DNA of 64,000 nt from Atriophallophorus winterbourni (Eukaryota; Platyhelminthes; Trematoda; Plagiorchiida; Microphallidae): positions 62,001 to 126,000 of the forward strand of contig JACCGJ010015181.1 in the NCBI GenBank assembly GCA_013407085.1, read 5' to 3'. Every line of letters starts with the position of its first letter. Within the stretch, counting starts at the first letter, position 1. The position numbers and the translations under genes are program-made. The notes below the pieces were generated by a model, which was not told the DNA's origin, made no database searches, and saw only the letters and a program-made list of their open reading frames with translations. Shown piece by piece: positions 52,731 through 62,700 of this stretch.

Positions 52731-53771
52731 TTATCTGTGGACATAGTTTTTCCATGCATCGTTGCGTATCTTTATCCACTTCCTTGTGAGGCTTATCAAC
52801 GTGAAGGTAAATCGTTTTTTCGCTGTCTTTGGCACAAATCTGGAATGTAGGTTTATTTCATCACACAGCTTCCCTATAAAGTTTACCCAAGAACGATGCA
52901 CGTCCGTGGTGTCTGGTTTCCAGTCAGAAATCGTTCGAAGAGCATTGTGAAGACTTCCAATATCCAGTTGTAGTTTTGTTTTGTTGATGTCATTCGTTCT
53001 CTCAGCTTGACAAACATAATCGAATAAGAGGACCAGGTGGTCGCTAGAACCCAATGGAGTTTCGTTACTCAGATTTTCGACGGCATGTTCCTCACTCGTT
53101 AGTATTAGATCCAGGACAGATGGCATGTTACCATCTCTATATCTAGTGTTATCAAAGACGTGGTTATAAAAAGGAATATCGAAGATCAGTTCTTGAAACG
53201 CATCGTCGAGCGAATTCGTTGAAAGAGCATTTTTCTTCATCAAGTTTGGAAGGTTGAAGTCTCCCATAAACAGGAGTGGCGTTTGAAATCTGGCAGCCAG
53301 AAGTCGAATTTTCTGGAGTAGTTCAACATTGTGCGCGTCACTTGCGCTTGGAGCCCGATAAATCACGCCAACAATGCAATCATCTCCAGTAGTCAGCTTA
53401 ATTGAGCACCACAGAGTATCCTGTACACGTAGGTCAATATCGTCAATTTCTCTGCAGGAGAACTGTTGGTTGTAGTAAAGTGCTACGCCACCGCCGCGTC
53501 CCGCACCGTCTTGACGGAGAAGACACATTCCTTTCAATGTCAATTCATTGTCTGATAAATGAGGTTCAAACCATTTTTTGGTAATTGCAACTAAGTCCGG
53601 TGAGTGCTGTGTACATACGGTATCAAGCTCCTGTATTTTGTTTCTCAGACACTGCGCGTTTGTATAGAGACACTTAATGGTTTTATGGGTTAACAATGAT
53701 GGACAATGTGAAAGACTAGTTTTAGTTCCAAGTTGTGATATGTTTGGCAAAAATTGAGGGTTAGTATGCAT
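52731..53771 (-). CDS. CR1-like APE endonuclease domain, catalytic glutamate replaced
   Basis: 346 codons. N-terminal IKCLYTNAQCLRNKIQELD; DLVAITKKWFEPHLSD where other copies have TETW, so the catalytic glutamate has become lysine; GAGRGGGVALYYNQQF; DTLWCSIKLTTGDDCIVGVI; LLFMGDFNLPNLM; YNHVFDNTRYRDGNMPSVLD; GSSDHLVLLFDYV. The start at MHTNPQFLPN lies about 30 codons before the domain. Units 1 and 2 have a comparable leader (YYHTPSLLRKTT). The change implies that this copy cannot nick DNA by itself. Confidence 0.87.
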   Translation of the reverse strand: MHTNPQFLPNISQLGTKTSLSHCPSLLTHKTIKCLYTNAQCLRNKIQELDTVCTQHSPDLVAITKKWFEPHLSDNELTLKGMCLLRQDGAGRGGGVALYYNQQFSCREIDDIDLRVQDTLWCSIKLTTGDDCIVGVIYRAPSASDAHNVELLQKIRLLAARFQTPLLFMGDFNLPNLMKKNALSTNSLDDAFQELIFDIPFYNHVFDNTRYRDGNMPSVLDLILTSEEHAVENLSNETPLGSSDHLVLLFDYVCQAERTNDINKTKLQLDIGSLHNALRTISDWKPDTTDVHRSWVNFIGKLCDEINLHSRFVPKTAKKRFTFTLISLTRKWIKIRNDAWKNYVHR

Positions 53772-53774
53772 AAA

Positions 53775-55510
53775 TTCAATCCAAATTCAAATTCAAATTC
53801 AAAGATTTATGGTTAAAAAAGTCAATACATTACAACACCACAGGATGACGGTATGAATAAAAACAGGAAAAAATACAATCCAGTTCACAGTATACAGCTG
53901 AGGCGTTGAAGTCGTTTCTACTTTTCCGACTCGGCATGAGTCGGACACAGATAGTTTTTTGGGGAGCTAATTGAAATGACTTGACTTGGGCATGTGAGTA
54001 GTATACTGTCTGCAAGATCTAGTTTATTTGTTTTCGGAGTACTCATTCTGACACCACTTGGTAGCTTGCGACTGTTTTGAGTCCATTGTGCTCGAATTAA
54101 ATCAGCCATATTGCTAGTCAGGAAGGTGATTTTAAGCGGTCGGGGTCCATCCCCTTTGTATTGGATGGACTTGGGTATCCTGAACGTATCTATTGCGACA
54201 GTTTCGTTTACATCGATAGTTTCGGATATAAACTTCCATTGTTGTCTATCGTGTTTTTCTGTTTGATTAGGTGCTAGATTTTCAGCACACTCAGGAACAC
54301 CAAGCAGTACTAAACTTCTTAAACTTCTTGCTGATGCCGGATCGGAGGCTTTTGATTTTCGTTCCCACCATGGGAGATCAGCGAAAATACGGATTTTTGA
54401 GCCAGCAACACTCCTTAATAAGTATGAGTCTAATAGTATGTTTTCCAGGTCGTTTTCGTTCTCCAATATCACCTTGAGTAATCTCGGATCACCCTATGGG
54501 GTGATTTCGGGTGTCGACTTAAACGAACTATAGCTGAGGGTTTAATGGGAACCAGGTTCATCATGTCACAGAGTCTGCTCCATTCGGCTAAATCGTGCTT
54601 TTTCCTGTCGTCGAACAGTGCATCATTTGTTTCAGGAACGTTAGTGCAAATTACGCTGAGACTATGGGTCTTCTTCATTAAACCACCAGCAGGTTGCACC
54701 GGTGCTGGTCGATGAGGTGTCTCACTGTTGACTGTATTCGTTTTCCTCTTCACATTCACAGCAGATGCTGTCTTACGCGACTTAGTAACGAAATCATCTC
54801 TATGGCTCCTTTGTTGTCGCATTGGATCACCACTAATCACCGAAGATGCACCACTAACCAAAGTTGACTTTGGTGGTGTTTTATCGGCGTTTGCTCTATC
54901 GATGATTTCCTCTACGGGCGATGATACATGAAAAACCTGTTCATTCGCGATTATAGCAATTTCAACTAGCTGTAGACTTTGCTCTAGAGCAGACATTCGT
55001 TTTTCGGTTTTGTCTTCAAAGTCTATAGATTTCTCTAAATCGAGAGCTGATATTGTCCTACAAACGGTGTCTGTAGTGTTGTGGCGAACGCCTTCATTCG
55101 ATTGTCTACAGTTAATACAAACAAAACAAACAGATGGATGTTTCTCGTCGTTCACAAGACGCACACAGTCATCAGTCAAATTGTTCTCACATGACGCGTG
55201 TTGACGGAACCCGCAAAAAGTACATTTAACTGAAACGCTATCAACGCTTACCGGGTTAGACATGTGATGCAGAGGTCACACGGATCCCGTGTCGCGGTCA
55301 CAGCAAGATCGATCGATTTGTTTGTTTGGGCGGTGGACCTCGTTACACGTTCGCACATGTTCGTGGGCTGCGCAGGGCTTGCCGGTTGATCGATAACTGG
55401 TGTTTTGCGAGTTGAGTGAGCTGCCAGTGGTTGCTGGCGTGGTTTCGGCATTGAACAAGTAATCCGCAATAACTCGGTGATTACAGAAGATAGAATATGG
55501 AGCAAGGTGT
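53775..55510 (-). mobile_element. CR1-like copy with ORF1 only and its own 3' end
   Basis: ORF1 (55505-53918) is followed by about 115 bases resembling the 3' UTR (the tgtaatgtattgac and accataaatc words) and a TTTGAA repeat tail (53779-53804). No ORF2 lies between ORF1 and the tail. In the full copy at 45.4-49.3 kb ORF2 follows ORF1 after only about 20 bases. The arrangement is like half-LINEs that keep only ORF1. Confidence 0.65.
53918..55505 (-). pseudogene. CR1-like ORF1, PHD finger protein, two frameshifts
   Basis: Frames 55505-55248, 55263-54469 and 54472-53918, nearly contiguous. Finger: CDLC, then KCTFCGFRQHASCENNLTDD and CFVCINC (C-x2-C, C-x2-C, H-x2-C, C-x2-C; PHD order). A coiled-coil-like segment follows (EKRMSALEQSLQLVEIAII). 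Shared C-terminal region: LSVICTNVPETNDALFDDRK, KHDLAEWSRLCDMMNL, AIVRLSRH, then NILLDSYLLRSVAGSKIRIF and LPWWERKSKA, LRSLVLLGVPE. The frameshifts lie near 55255 and 54470. It would bind the element RNA. Confidence 0.8.
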
Positions 55511-56680
55511 CAAAACCTGTAGCTCAATGTGATGTTTCTAATGATAGCAAAATCCACAGTGTAACTTGTTCTGCGAGAATCTTTGTACGCGTGAACAAAT
55601 TGGCCTTTTCCGTCAAAACTGGTAAGTTTGCTATAGTATGAAATCCGATAGGCGTCGTCGAGTGGTAGACAGAATACGTTAAACGGTATAAATCCGAGCA
55701 GATGCAACGAAGATACGGACAAAAATGTCAGAGCAACGAAAAATGCGACCGCACGCGGAATGAACGACTGTTAAGAATAGCATGTAATGTCAAACAGTTT
55801 ACAACCGAGCTTGCCGCTTGTAAGGCAGTAAGAGTACGCAGGAACGAGATAAAACGAATTGTTTTTCTAAACATTAACAACGATTTATAATATCGAACAA
55901 AGTAATGTGTAACATTCGAACATTCACTAAAGTCCAAACGTTGTGGTCACATATGTATAGAAACACTTGTCGGGCGCGTCAATGTGGTTCGTTCCAACAT
56001 CATGCATGATTTAGTGTTAACGAAACAGAGAAGGATTGATGCTCTTATAAATAGTGTAAATTTGACGAGGCTACTTCATGGTATTTGAATATTATCAGGG
56101 TTAAGAGTGTATAAATTTGAACAACTTCGCTCACCAGCAAACTGCACAGTCATGAAACATTTCAAAACGTATTTGACCAGTCTGTTTTTTCGGCAACTTC
56201 GTAAAAACACATCTCAGCGGTGACATTCTGCTCCTTCCATGTGGACGTTGTATGGATCTGGATTATTCTGATGATATTGCTTTTGGTGAATGATGACCCA
56301 TTTGTCAAACTGCCCTTGGGCATGATGGATATGGAGTCATCTATGACTGGGATAATTTTATACAACGAGCAACTGTAAAGTGCTTTTCAGGAATGAGAAG
56401 GTGAACAACCAAATAGATGGTCGATCCTATCCTTTCTGGTGTTCGGATAGAGAATGAATTTGGATATACTAGAATCAATTGTCCCTGAAAGAGATGTCAC
56501 TAAAGCTTAAGTTGAAGGGGAAGAATCATTTCCACTTCGATAATGACAGTGCTGCTCCAGGAGAGGGAATATTGAACGGTTCGTTCGAAATATACTTTGA
56601 AGCTGGTGGTGTTTGGGTAAAAGTTGCTAACGACAACTGTCTTGCAACTCTGCGGTGGGGCGCTGCGACTTAGGGGGCAA
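55511..56680. other. Unassigned stretch
   Basis: Several short frames, none recognised (for example 55702-55890, basic, without a motif). It may include the 5' UTR of the ORF1 copy before it. Confidence 0.3.
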
Positions 56681-56689
56681 CGTCACTAG

Positions 56690-56800
56690 CCTTCAAACAG
56701 TCATTATTCGATGTTGTCGCCGCTGGTTAGGACACGTGCTGAACATGAATCCCGAAAGGTTACCATGGTGTGAGAGAGTGAGAGCTTGATTGGCTCGGCA
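56690..56800 (+). pseudogene. RTE-type RT micro-relic
   Basis: One frame reads RRWLGHVLNMNPERLPWCER, the C-terminal signature of RTE-type RTs (RWLGHVLRM). Only about 35 codons remain. Confidence 0.55.
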
Positions 56801-56944
56801 CATTGGCAACGATAGCAGTTAACCGACATCAATGGGAAGACTGCATCGTGTCGATTTCTCAGACACCAACTTTTGCTCCGATCACAAACTAATCAAGAAC
56901 GAAAGCAAAAATTAAAGAATGGAAAATATATTATTAGTTTTTGT

Positions 56945-57030
56945 AATGTGGTGCTCATATCACCAGCCCTAACATACCAATACCGGTTTCTGGCTGTTTA
57001 GCGTGATCTAGCGGAGACAGTATTAATAGG
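56945..57030 (-). ncRNA. Degenerate hammerhead relic
   Basis: On the minus strand: CTGTCTC, a broken core (CGCTAGATCACG in place of CTGACGATGGC), CTAAACAGCC, AGAAACCGGTA and, farther, ATGAGCACCACA, matching the 240-bp array unit. Inactive. Confidence 0.4.
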
Positions 57031-58125
57031 TTCAGTGATCCATGAGCCTTATTAGTTGTTGTTCAGATGGGTTTTCAGAGAAATATTTCCTATTTATTGA
57101 CTACTCATAATTAACGTTTTGCATCGGATTTCAACTGAATGACAATCCAAACGGATCGTGGACTTGAATATCGGTCTCATTATTGCTCATCAGCAGTGCA
57201 TATCCATGACTGGATCCAAGTTTTAGCACGGGCCCGCTTTGATGTTGAGGCGATGCGTTAACCGATAAGCCAATCTGTTCATTAGCTAGGCTGGACTTAT
57301 CACACATTAATCGTAGTATACAGTGTTTTCTTTGGATGGACTTTTCTTTGAAATCCAGGGCAAAAAACAGTAGTGATATGAAAATAACATCTCCGAATGC
57401 AAATTTAGGAGCTGTGACGAGTTCGCTTTAGGTTCGTCGGATCGAGAAAATTCGTGCATTTTTGGGAAGACATAACGAATAACTAATCGGTTAGGCGACC
57501 GTGCACAGTTACCGGTTAACCTCCTGAATACCGCCCGCTTCCAATGCTTGTTTAGACGGATTTGCTTCTGTTTATTTACGATGTTTCTAGCCTAAATTAA
57601 CGGACTGATTGCATGAGCGTTTGGCGCATCGTTAGACTATATACGGTAACCTGTTTCCTTACTAGGAAACATACGCTTCTAGCATTTTCGCCCAAACGAG
57701 TGACAAAGATTGTAAACAAACTTTGAATTTGAAATTTTGCATACTATTGGTGAGTTTCCTTGGCAATAATCCGGCTAAAACCGTAAAAGATGGCTATTTA
57801 CGACAAAATTCTCAATTCAAATATTGTTGATATTCCTTCAGTGAACATCGGGCGAAAATGCACTTGAACGTTTTTGGATTAATTTTAAAACAATACGGGG
57901 AATATTTTTTTAAAGAAAGCTATGCAGGTTGTTTATGTTTATTTATAATAATTGATCATTTCAATGATGATCTTATTTGGGGAACATTTAGCAGATCGTG
58001 CGCTGTCTTGAAAAACGGGGCCGAAATTATTAAAATCCACGATATAAACGACCATTACACCACCATTCTCTTATGTTCACTTACGTCGTGTCGCTCACAC
58101 TGGCGCCATACCACCTCCACCCCAC

Positions 58126-58128
<3 letters not shown>
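57031..58128. other. Unassigned stretch
   Basis: No recognisable gene. AT-rich at its right part. Confidence 0.3.

Positions 58129-58158
<30 letters not shown>
58129..58158. repeat. (TA)n microsatellite
   Basis: About 15 TA units, no clear relation to a LINE tail. Confidence 0.9.
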
Positions 58159-58159
<1 letters not shown>

Positions 58160-58269
58160 TTACTTTGTGTGAATCAAATCTACGGTCACCACTACTGTTG
58201 CACTCGGTAATTTGCATCCAATACATTGCGATACGTTCCCACGCCAAACTCGCAAATTTCATCTCTTAA

Positions 58270-58847
58270 CCCTTTCAGGACGGATATAACCTTTTGGATA
58301 CATGAAATTCGCAAGTCATTTTAAGCTAATTCCTACTGTTTTTTCCGAATTTTTTTGCACGGCGGCATACAGAATTTTGTCAACTGCAGGGTGGTTTTCT
58401 TCTTTGTTCGCAATTATTATTGACTTGTCCACAGTGAAAGAGAAATTATGTGCTGGTACGGGTTTCGAACGTATCCTCACAATTCGCAGTTTTGTGAGCC
58501 GAATAAAAATCGTGTGAAAGTCTCAGTTATTATAAATTTTGTTCCAGTATAAACTTAGTGATGCCTACAAAGACATTATGTAAAAAAATTTGAATAAATC
58601 AGAAAATCTTCGAAATGCGTTGCGTTTAAATAGATGTAACCTTTATGTTACATCCGGCAGAAGTCACCAAAATCGTACACTGGTTACCTATGGCGGATGT
58701 AACCAATTGGTTACATTTTGTTATTTTTTAAATTATATGAATATGACAAACGTTTTATATTATTTGTCTTATTTCACCCCTGGGCAACTCGTTTCCGAAG
58801 TAAAAATATTTTATTTCGGTTTAGAAAATAATTCACGCATGAAAGGG
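58270..58847. mobile_element. Candidate TTAA-type MITE
   Basis: 578 bp between TTAA at 58266-58269 and 58848-58851. The ends read CCCTTTCAGGACGG and, inverted, CCCTTTCATGCGTG; the first eight bases agree. It contains two palindromic words: ATGTAACCAATTGGTTACAT (58697-58716, perfect) and ATGTAAC-6-GTTACAT (58634-58653). No transposase frame. The end begins CCCTTT like the piggyBac at 38.8 kb, and both have internal palindromes, but the palindromes differ in sequence. A piggyBac-mobilised MITE is likely but not proven. Confidence 0.6.
58697..58716. repeat. Perfect 20-bp palindrome in the candidate MITE
   Basis: ATGTAACCAATTGGTTACAT, equal to its reverse complement; a related interrupted copy lies 44 bases to the left. 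Confidence 0.85.
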
Positions 58848-59269
58848 TTAACTGTTAATCGATCTATACGAGCCTATGTGTTCCCATGGAAGCTATCAAA
58901 GCCCACATTCAACGATCAGACGACCTTGACCTCGACGGCTATCTGATGTCAAGACCTAAGAAAACTACGCATGATTTGTTCCAAATTGGTAAAATTGGTG
59001 TAGGTCTGAAATTGAAGGTAGTCATGTGTTATATTTGCTCTACTATGATCCACACTAATTGCGAAAATGTTTTAACTAAAGAGGCAGTAGTCTTTATTAA
59101 TAATGCTGAAATTCCAGGTGTCTGTTATGTGTGCAGAGTCTGTAGAAAAAAGTCATTAAACGTCGCCGAGACCAATGTATCACAATCAGGAAACCTAGAA
59201 GATCGTATAAATACTTAGACAACTGTTCTCAAAAACTAGAGGAAACATTGATTTCGATAGTAACTACCC

Positions 59270-59395
59270 ACTGTTTCAAGCGCATGTGAATACAGATCCT
59301 ACTGTCCCTACCGGATGAGTGCAAACCGCACGAAACCGGTTGTCGAGTGTGTGTGTGTGTGTGTGTGATAGATATGAATGCAAATGAGCTTTACT
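59270..59395 (+). repeat. Hammerhead-repeat fragment inside ORF1
   Basis: From ccactgtttcaagcgcatgtg to aatgcaaatgagcttta, a piece centred on a hammerhead. On both sides stand similar words (aacattgatttcgatagtaact and tacattgatttcgttactaat), possibly a duplicated target. Confidence 0.6.
59304..59350 (+). ncRNA. Hammerhead-like motif with one core change
   Basis: CCCTAC, CGGATGA at 59312-59318 (CTGATGA with T to G), GTGC-AAACC-GCAC, GAAA at 59332-59335, ACCGGTTG. Stem II is perfect. The core change, and TTG in place of GTC, predict inactivity. A (GT)n run follows. Confidence 0.55.
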
Positions 59396-60300
59396 TAGAG
59401 TACTGTTATCCAACATTCCAGGATACATTGATTTCGTTACTAATTGCTGACAATAACTCAGTGAAAAATGAAACCAACCCAAACCCAAAGCAACATCCCG
59501 TACCCCCACAGGATGCTCCGTTGCTCAAAGAGAATTTGCGGGAGGCTGAACAGTTTAGTGATGCAAAAGCTAGGATAGACTCAGTTGTTAGTCTGCTTAT
59601 AAAGTCGAATGGGCGTCTACTGACTGTCCATCAGCAGAAATGCTCTATTTCTAAAACTAATAATGAAACAAAAACAAATTTGATTAATCGCAGTGTAATC
59701 TACACTAATGTGTCTGAGACATCCGGGACACTTTTCTGAAGTAGAAGAACCCACGACATTGAACAATCGTACCAGCTGTGCTCAGTGATGGTTATGAGCT
59801 CGATACAGCCTGATTCAAAAACCCGCATAAGTCAGCAAGCCCAATTCTCCTCATCTGGATGAATCGCGTTTACTGAGAATTACTCTCAAAAGCCAAAACG
59901 AGATAGAAGACATACTTCTGAACTTTTACTTGCTCCGTACATGCTCACAGACTAAATGTCGCATACATGCTGATATATCACGGTTGGAGAGAAAAGGAAA
60001 ATTAAACAATCGGAAAAAATCTGACAATCGGAGTGATGTTCATTGTTGGTGTTCCCGAACATACTAGCACTGCTTCGGGAAGTGAAATACAGCACCACGA
60101 TTAAAACAGGTGGCATACGTTGCCAACAGCATCAGGTTTCAGGAGACATTTGTGGTGCACAATTTCAGAATACCTCGGTCACCAAACTATAAAGGTGACG
60201 GGCCAAAACCTCTGAAAATAACATTTTTGACCAGAGTTATGATAGAATCAATTACGGCTAACTAGAAAGCAAATCATAGGAATCTCACGAAGGATATCAG

Positions 60301-60650
60301 AATGAGTGACCCCAGACTATCTACGTCGGAACCGCTTAATGAATTACGGCTTCTACAATCAGACAAGACTCCGATTACAAAAACTTTAGCAATCCCCAAA
60401 ACAACCGATGTCCGACTCTCGAAGGGTCGGAGAAATGAAGGAGTATTCAGCTCAATTACTGTATACGAAAACCACAATCGATTGCTTATATACAAACAAG
60501 CTGAACTCAAGGATCTCTGTAACCAGCACATGTAGAAAAGTCAAGATCAGAGCGACAGATGTGTATTCACTAGACGTCAACAAACATATGAATCATCATG
60601 GGAATTACAATACAGAGATAGACACACTGACAGCTACTGCATTCTGATTG
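60301..60650 (+). pseudogene. CR1-like ORF1 end and endonuclease start
   Basis: 60302-60535 covers the ORF1 C-terminus and, in the 60408 frame, the SDSRRVG end and the endonuclease start KTTIDCLYTN; NAQCL is missing and the text resumes at KLNS/ELKDLCNQHM, a small deletion. The LINE stops near 60650, where the minus-strand Gypsy begins. Confidence 0.65.
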
Positions 60651-60696
60651 GACAATGAGTATTCATGCTGACAGCCACTCGACATCCTTCCGTTTT

Positions 60697-61180
60697 TCAA
60701 ATGAACTTACGTACTGTGCGGTTGCGCAAATTTATTTCGTTTGGTGGCTCTGGATCTCTTTCACACATCTCGTCTGAATCAATGGGTTCTTGCTTTCTCA
60801 AATGTAATCTATTTCTTTTCACAGTTCCGTGTCGTGTATTCACCTCGTAAGATCTTTCACCCGTACGACCACAGACAGATCCAAGATCCCATTTCTCAGC
60901 TCCCATGCCGAAGGGTTGTATCCAAACAGTATCTCCATCAGACAATTCTGGTAGCTCAAGTGCACCCTCATCATATACCTGTTTTTCGCGCTCCATGCAC
61001 CGTTTTAATTGCTGATTGATGACGTATCATGAAACGACATGTCTGTACAGACGGTTGGTAGGTATCCTCGTTCTTGTGCGTCTACCCATGAGTCTTTGAG
61101 CTGAGCTTAATTCTATATCGGAGTATTTCTATGTTCCAGAAGCGCTAAATACGGATCTTCTTTAGCCTCCATGCATTTTT
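60697..61180 (-). pseudogene. Gypsy integrase C-terminal region
   Basis: 61180-61020 reads MKKCMEAKEDPYLALLEHRN (region after the catalytic glutamate), with a stop, and then 60996-60697 (99 codons): CMEREKQVYDEGALELPELS, GDTVWIQPFGMGAEKWDLGS, RSYEVNTRHGTVKRNRLHLR. This is the chromatin- or DNA-binding end of Gypsy integrases. Confidence 0.78.
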
Positions 61181-61183
61181 TCA

Positions 61184-61615
61184 TTATTTTTTCGCTTCTT
61201 TCACTGCCGATTCTGCTTTACCATTGGATTGGCTATGGTAATGGCTGGACGTTTCATGTTTAAAACGACACTTTTCTGCAAAGTCAGCGAACTGCTTTGC
61301 AGAAAACTGTGGATCTCCATCGAATCTGACACTTTCTGGGATACCATACCTCGCAAATTCAGCTTTCATTTTCGCCACGATTTCTTCAGCTGATGCGGTA
61401 CTCAATTTCTCTATTCCGAAAAAAATCGCTGAAATAAACCACCAATAGTAAATAATCTTTTGTCGCATGTGAAAACAGGCCAGCTGCAATATGTTGCCAA
61501 GGGCGCTCTGGTATTTTACGACAAACCATTGGTTTTTTTTTGGCGGTTCCCGAACTTGTTTCATATTGGGCACTTGGAGACGAAATCCTTCACTTGGCAA
61601 CTGACGCCTGGCCAA
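61184..61615 (-). pseudogene. Gypsy integrase catalytic core, frameshifted
   Basis: Reads SAEEIVAKMKAEFARYGIPE, VRFDGDPQFSAKQFADFAEK (second catalytic aspartate) and TSSHYHSQSNGKAESAVKEA (catalytic glutamate). The first aspartate region is in another frame: PERPWQHIAAGLFSHATKDY near 61490-61440, where the family has GADLF; the aspartate is G in place of D. Inactive. Confidence 0.82.
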
Positions 61616-62290
61616 TATACCGTATCCTTAGCTCTTCTACTGCAACCGTTGATCCCCAAATGAGATCGATGTAACTCCTGTAACATCACCTTTCGGGCTG
61701 AACGTGGGATAACCAGTCGCATGTGTTTAATGGCCTCCACGTTTGCAGGATCTAGCTTGATACCGTCACTTGATAGGACATGACCATGAAATGTTACCTC
61801 ATTTGTGCAATATTCAATTTTCGCTTTCTTGAGTTTAATGCCCAGTTCGAGGCATCGTTGAAGAAGTTTGCCTAGGTTCTGATCGTGTTCTGCCTTTGTT
61901 CCACCGTAGACTAAAACATCATGTGCTATGCAAATTGCACATATAAGGTTTTCTATGGCCTGTAGCAGCCGTTTTTGAAATATCTCGCTAGAAACTTTCA
62001 GTCCGAATGGTAAACGAAGCCAACAAAACCTTCCAAAGCGGGTTCCGAATGTCGACAAAAAACTGGATTTATCGTCCAAACACACGTGCCTAAATGCTGA
62101 AGACAGATCCACTTTCGTGAAATATCGAGCACCAGACAATCTCGGCAAAGTATCTTCTAACAACGGAAATACTCTCGCTTGAGGGCCATGTTCAAAGCTT
62201 TCGGGTCGATACATGCTCTCATTTCACCTGACTCTTTTGTTACGACGGTAACCTGGCTGACCCACTCAGTAGGTTATTCTACTCTCCTGA
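61561..62290 (-). pseudogene. Gypsy RT joined directly to integrase zinc domain
   Basis: The frame 62214-61561: LLEDTLPRLSGARYFTKVDL, SSAFRHVCLDDKSSFLSTFG, RFCWLRLPFGLKVSSEIFQK, ICIAHDVLVYGGT (usual family ADD reads AHD, so one catalytic aspartate is lost), DGIKLDPANVEAIKHM. The next residues are RLVIPRSARKVMLQELHRSH, LGINGCSRRAKDTVYWPGVS, then SKCPI (HHCC zinc domain). About 0.9 kb with RNase H is missing between them without loss of frame. Start at MYRPESF is not genuine: upstream pieces EPTEWVSQVTVV and MRACIDPKALN are in other frames. Confidence 0.85.
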
Positions 62291-62315
62291 TTTTTTGGAG
62301 GTTCCCGAACTTGTT

Positions 62316-62700
62316 TCATATTGGGCACTTGGAGACGAAATCCTTCACTTGGCAACTGACGCCTGGCCAATATACCGTATCCTTGGATCTTCTAGTGCAA
62401 CCGTTGATCCCCAAATGTGATCGATGTAACTCCTGTAACATCACCTTTCGGGCTGAACGTGGGATAACCAGTCGCTCGCCCCGAAAGATCAACCCATCTC
62501 TAGTTGATAATTCATCTGGGATTTTGTAATAAGGTCGAATGAGTTCGTCAACCATCGCGATACTATCTGGCCAGCCACTGATTATCTGTTCCTCGAGCTT
62601 TTTCATTTCGTCATCCTCAGCCATAGTTTGTCGGATTCGTGGCAAACTTGTATCGCTTTCTGCAAGCGTAAAGTGTACTTCTACCAGGTCCAGGTTAGCA
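62316..62700 (-). pseudogene. Gypsy linker and integrase zinc domain (full-order copy)
   Basis: PRIRQTMAEDDEMKKLEEQI, ISGWPDSIAMVDELIRPYYK, RDGLIFRGERLVIPRSARKV, LHRSHLGINGCTRRSKDTVY and SKCPI. This copy keeps the segment that the other copy has lost. It then passes into RT again at about 62290. Confidence 0.83.

Larger units (their letters stand above)
50786..53774 (-). mobile_element. CR1-like LINE, near-intact ORF2
   Basis: Tail at 50777-50811 with three TTTGAATCAC units, 3' UTR with the tttagcttaacaataaccatagg word, RT (50940-52409), linker, and endonuclease (52731-53771). Only three interruptions were found in ORF2 up to near its end: a frameshift near 52735, a TAG near 52588 and a frameshift near 52365. 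It lacks ORF1. Its 5' side ends at the tail of another copy. Confidence 0.88.
58886..60300 (+). pseudogene. CR1-like ORF1, plus strand, interrupted
   Basis: 58886-59218 reads VVMCYICSTMIHTNCENVL and GVCYVCRVCRK, the second half of a PHD finger (C-x2-C, H-x2-C, C-x2-C). It is broken at 59219 by a stop and at 59270-59395 by a hammerhead-repeat piece. 59440-59739 continues with NRSVIYTNVSETSGTLF. Later pieces in other frames, up to 60250, match the 48.5 and 54.3 kb ORF1s (DILLNFYLLRTCSQTKCRIH). Homologous to 43200-43700 in its last 450 bases. Confidence 0.72.
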
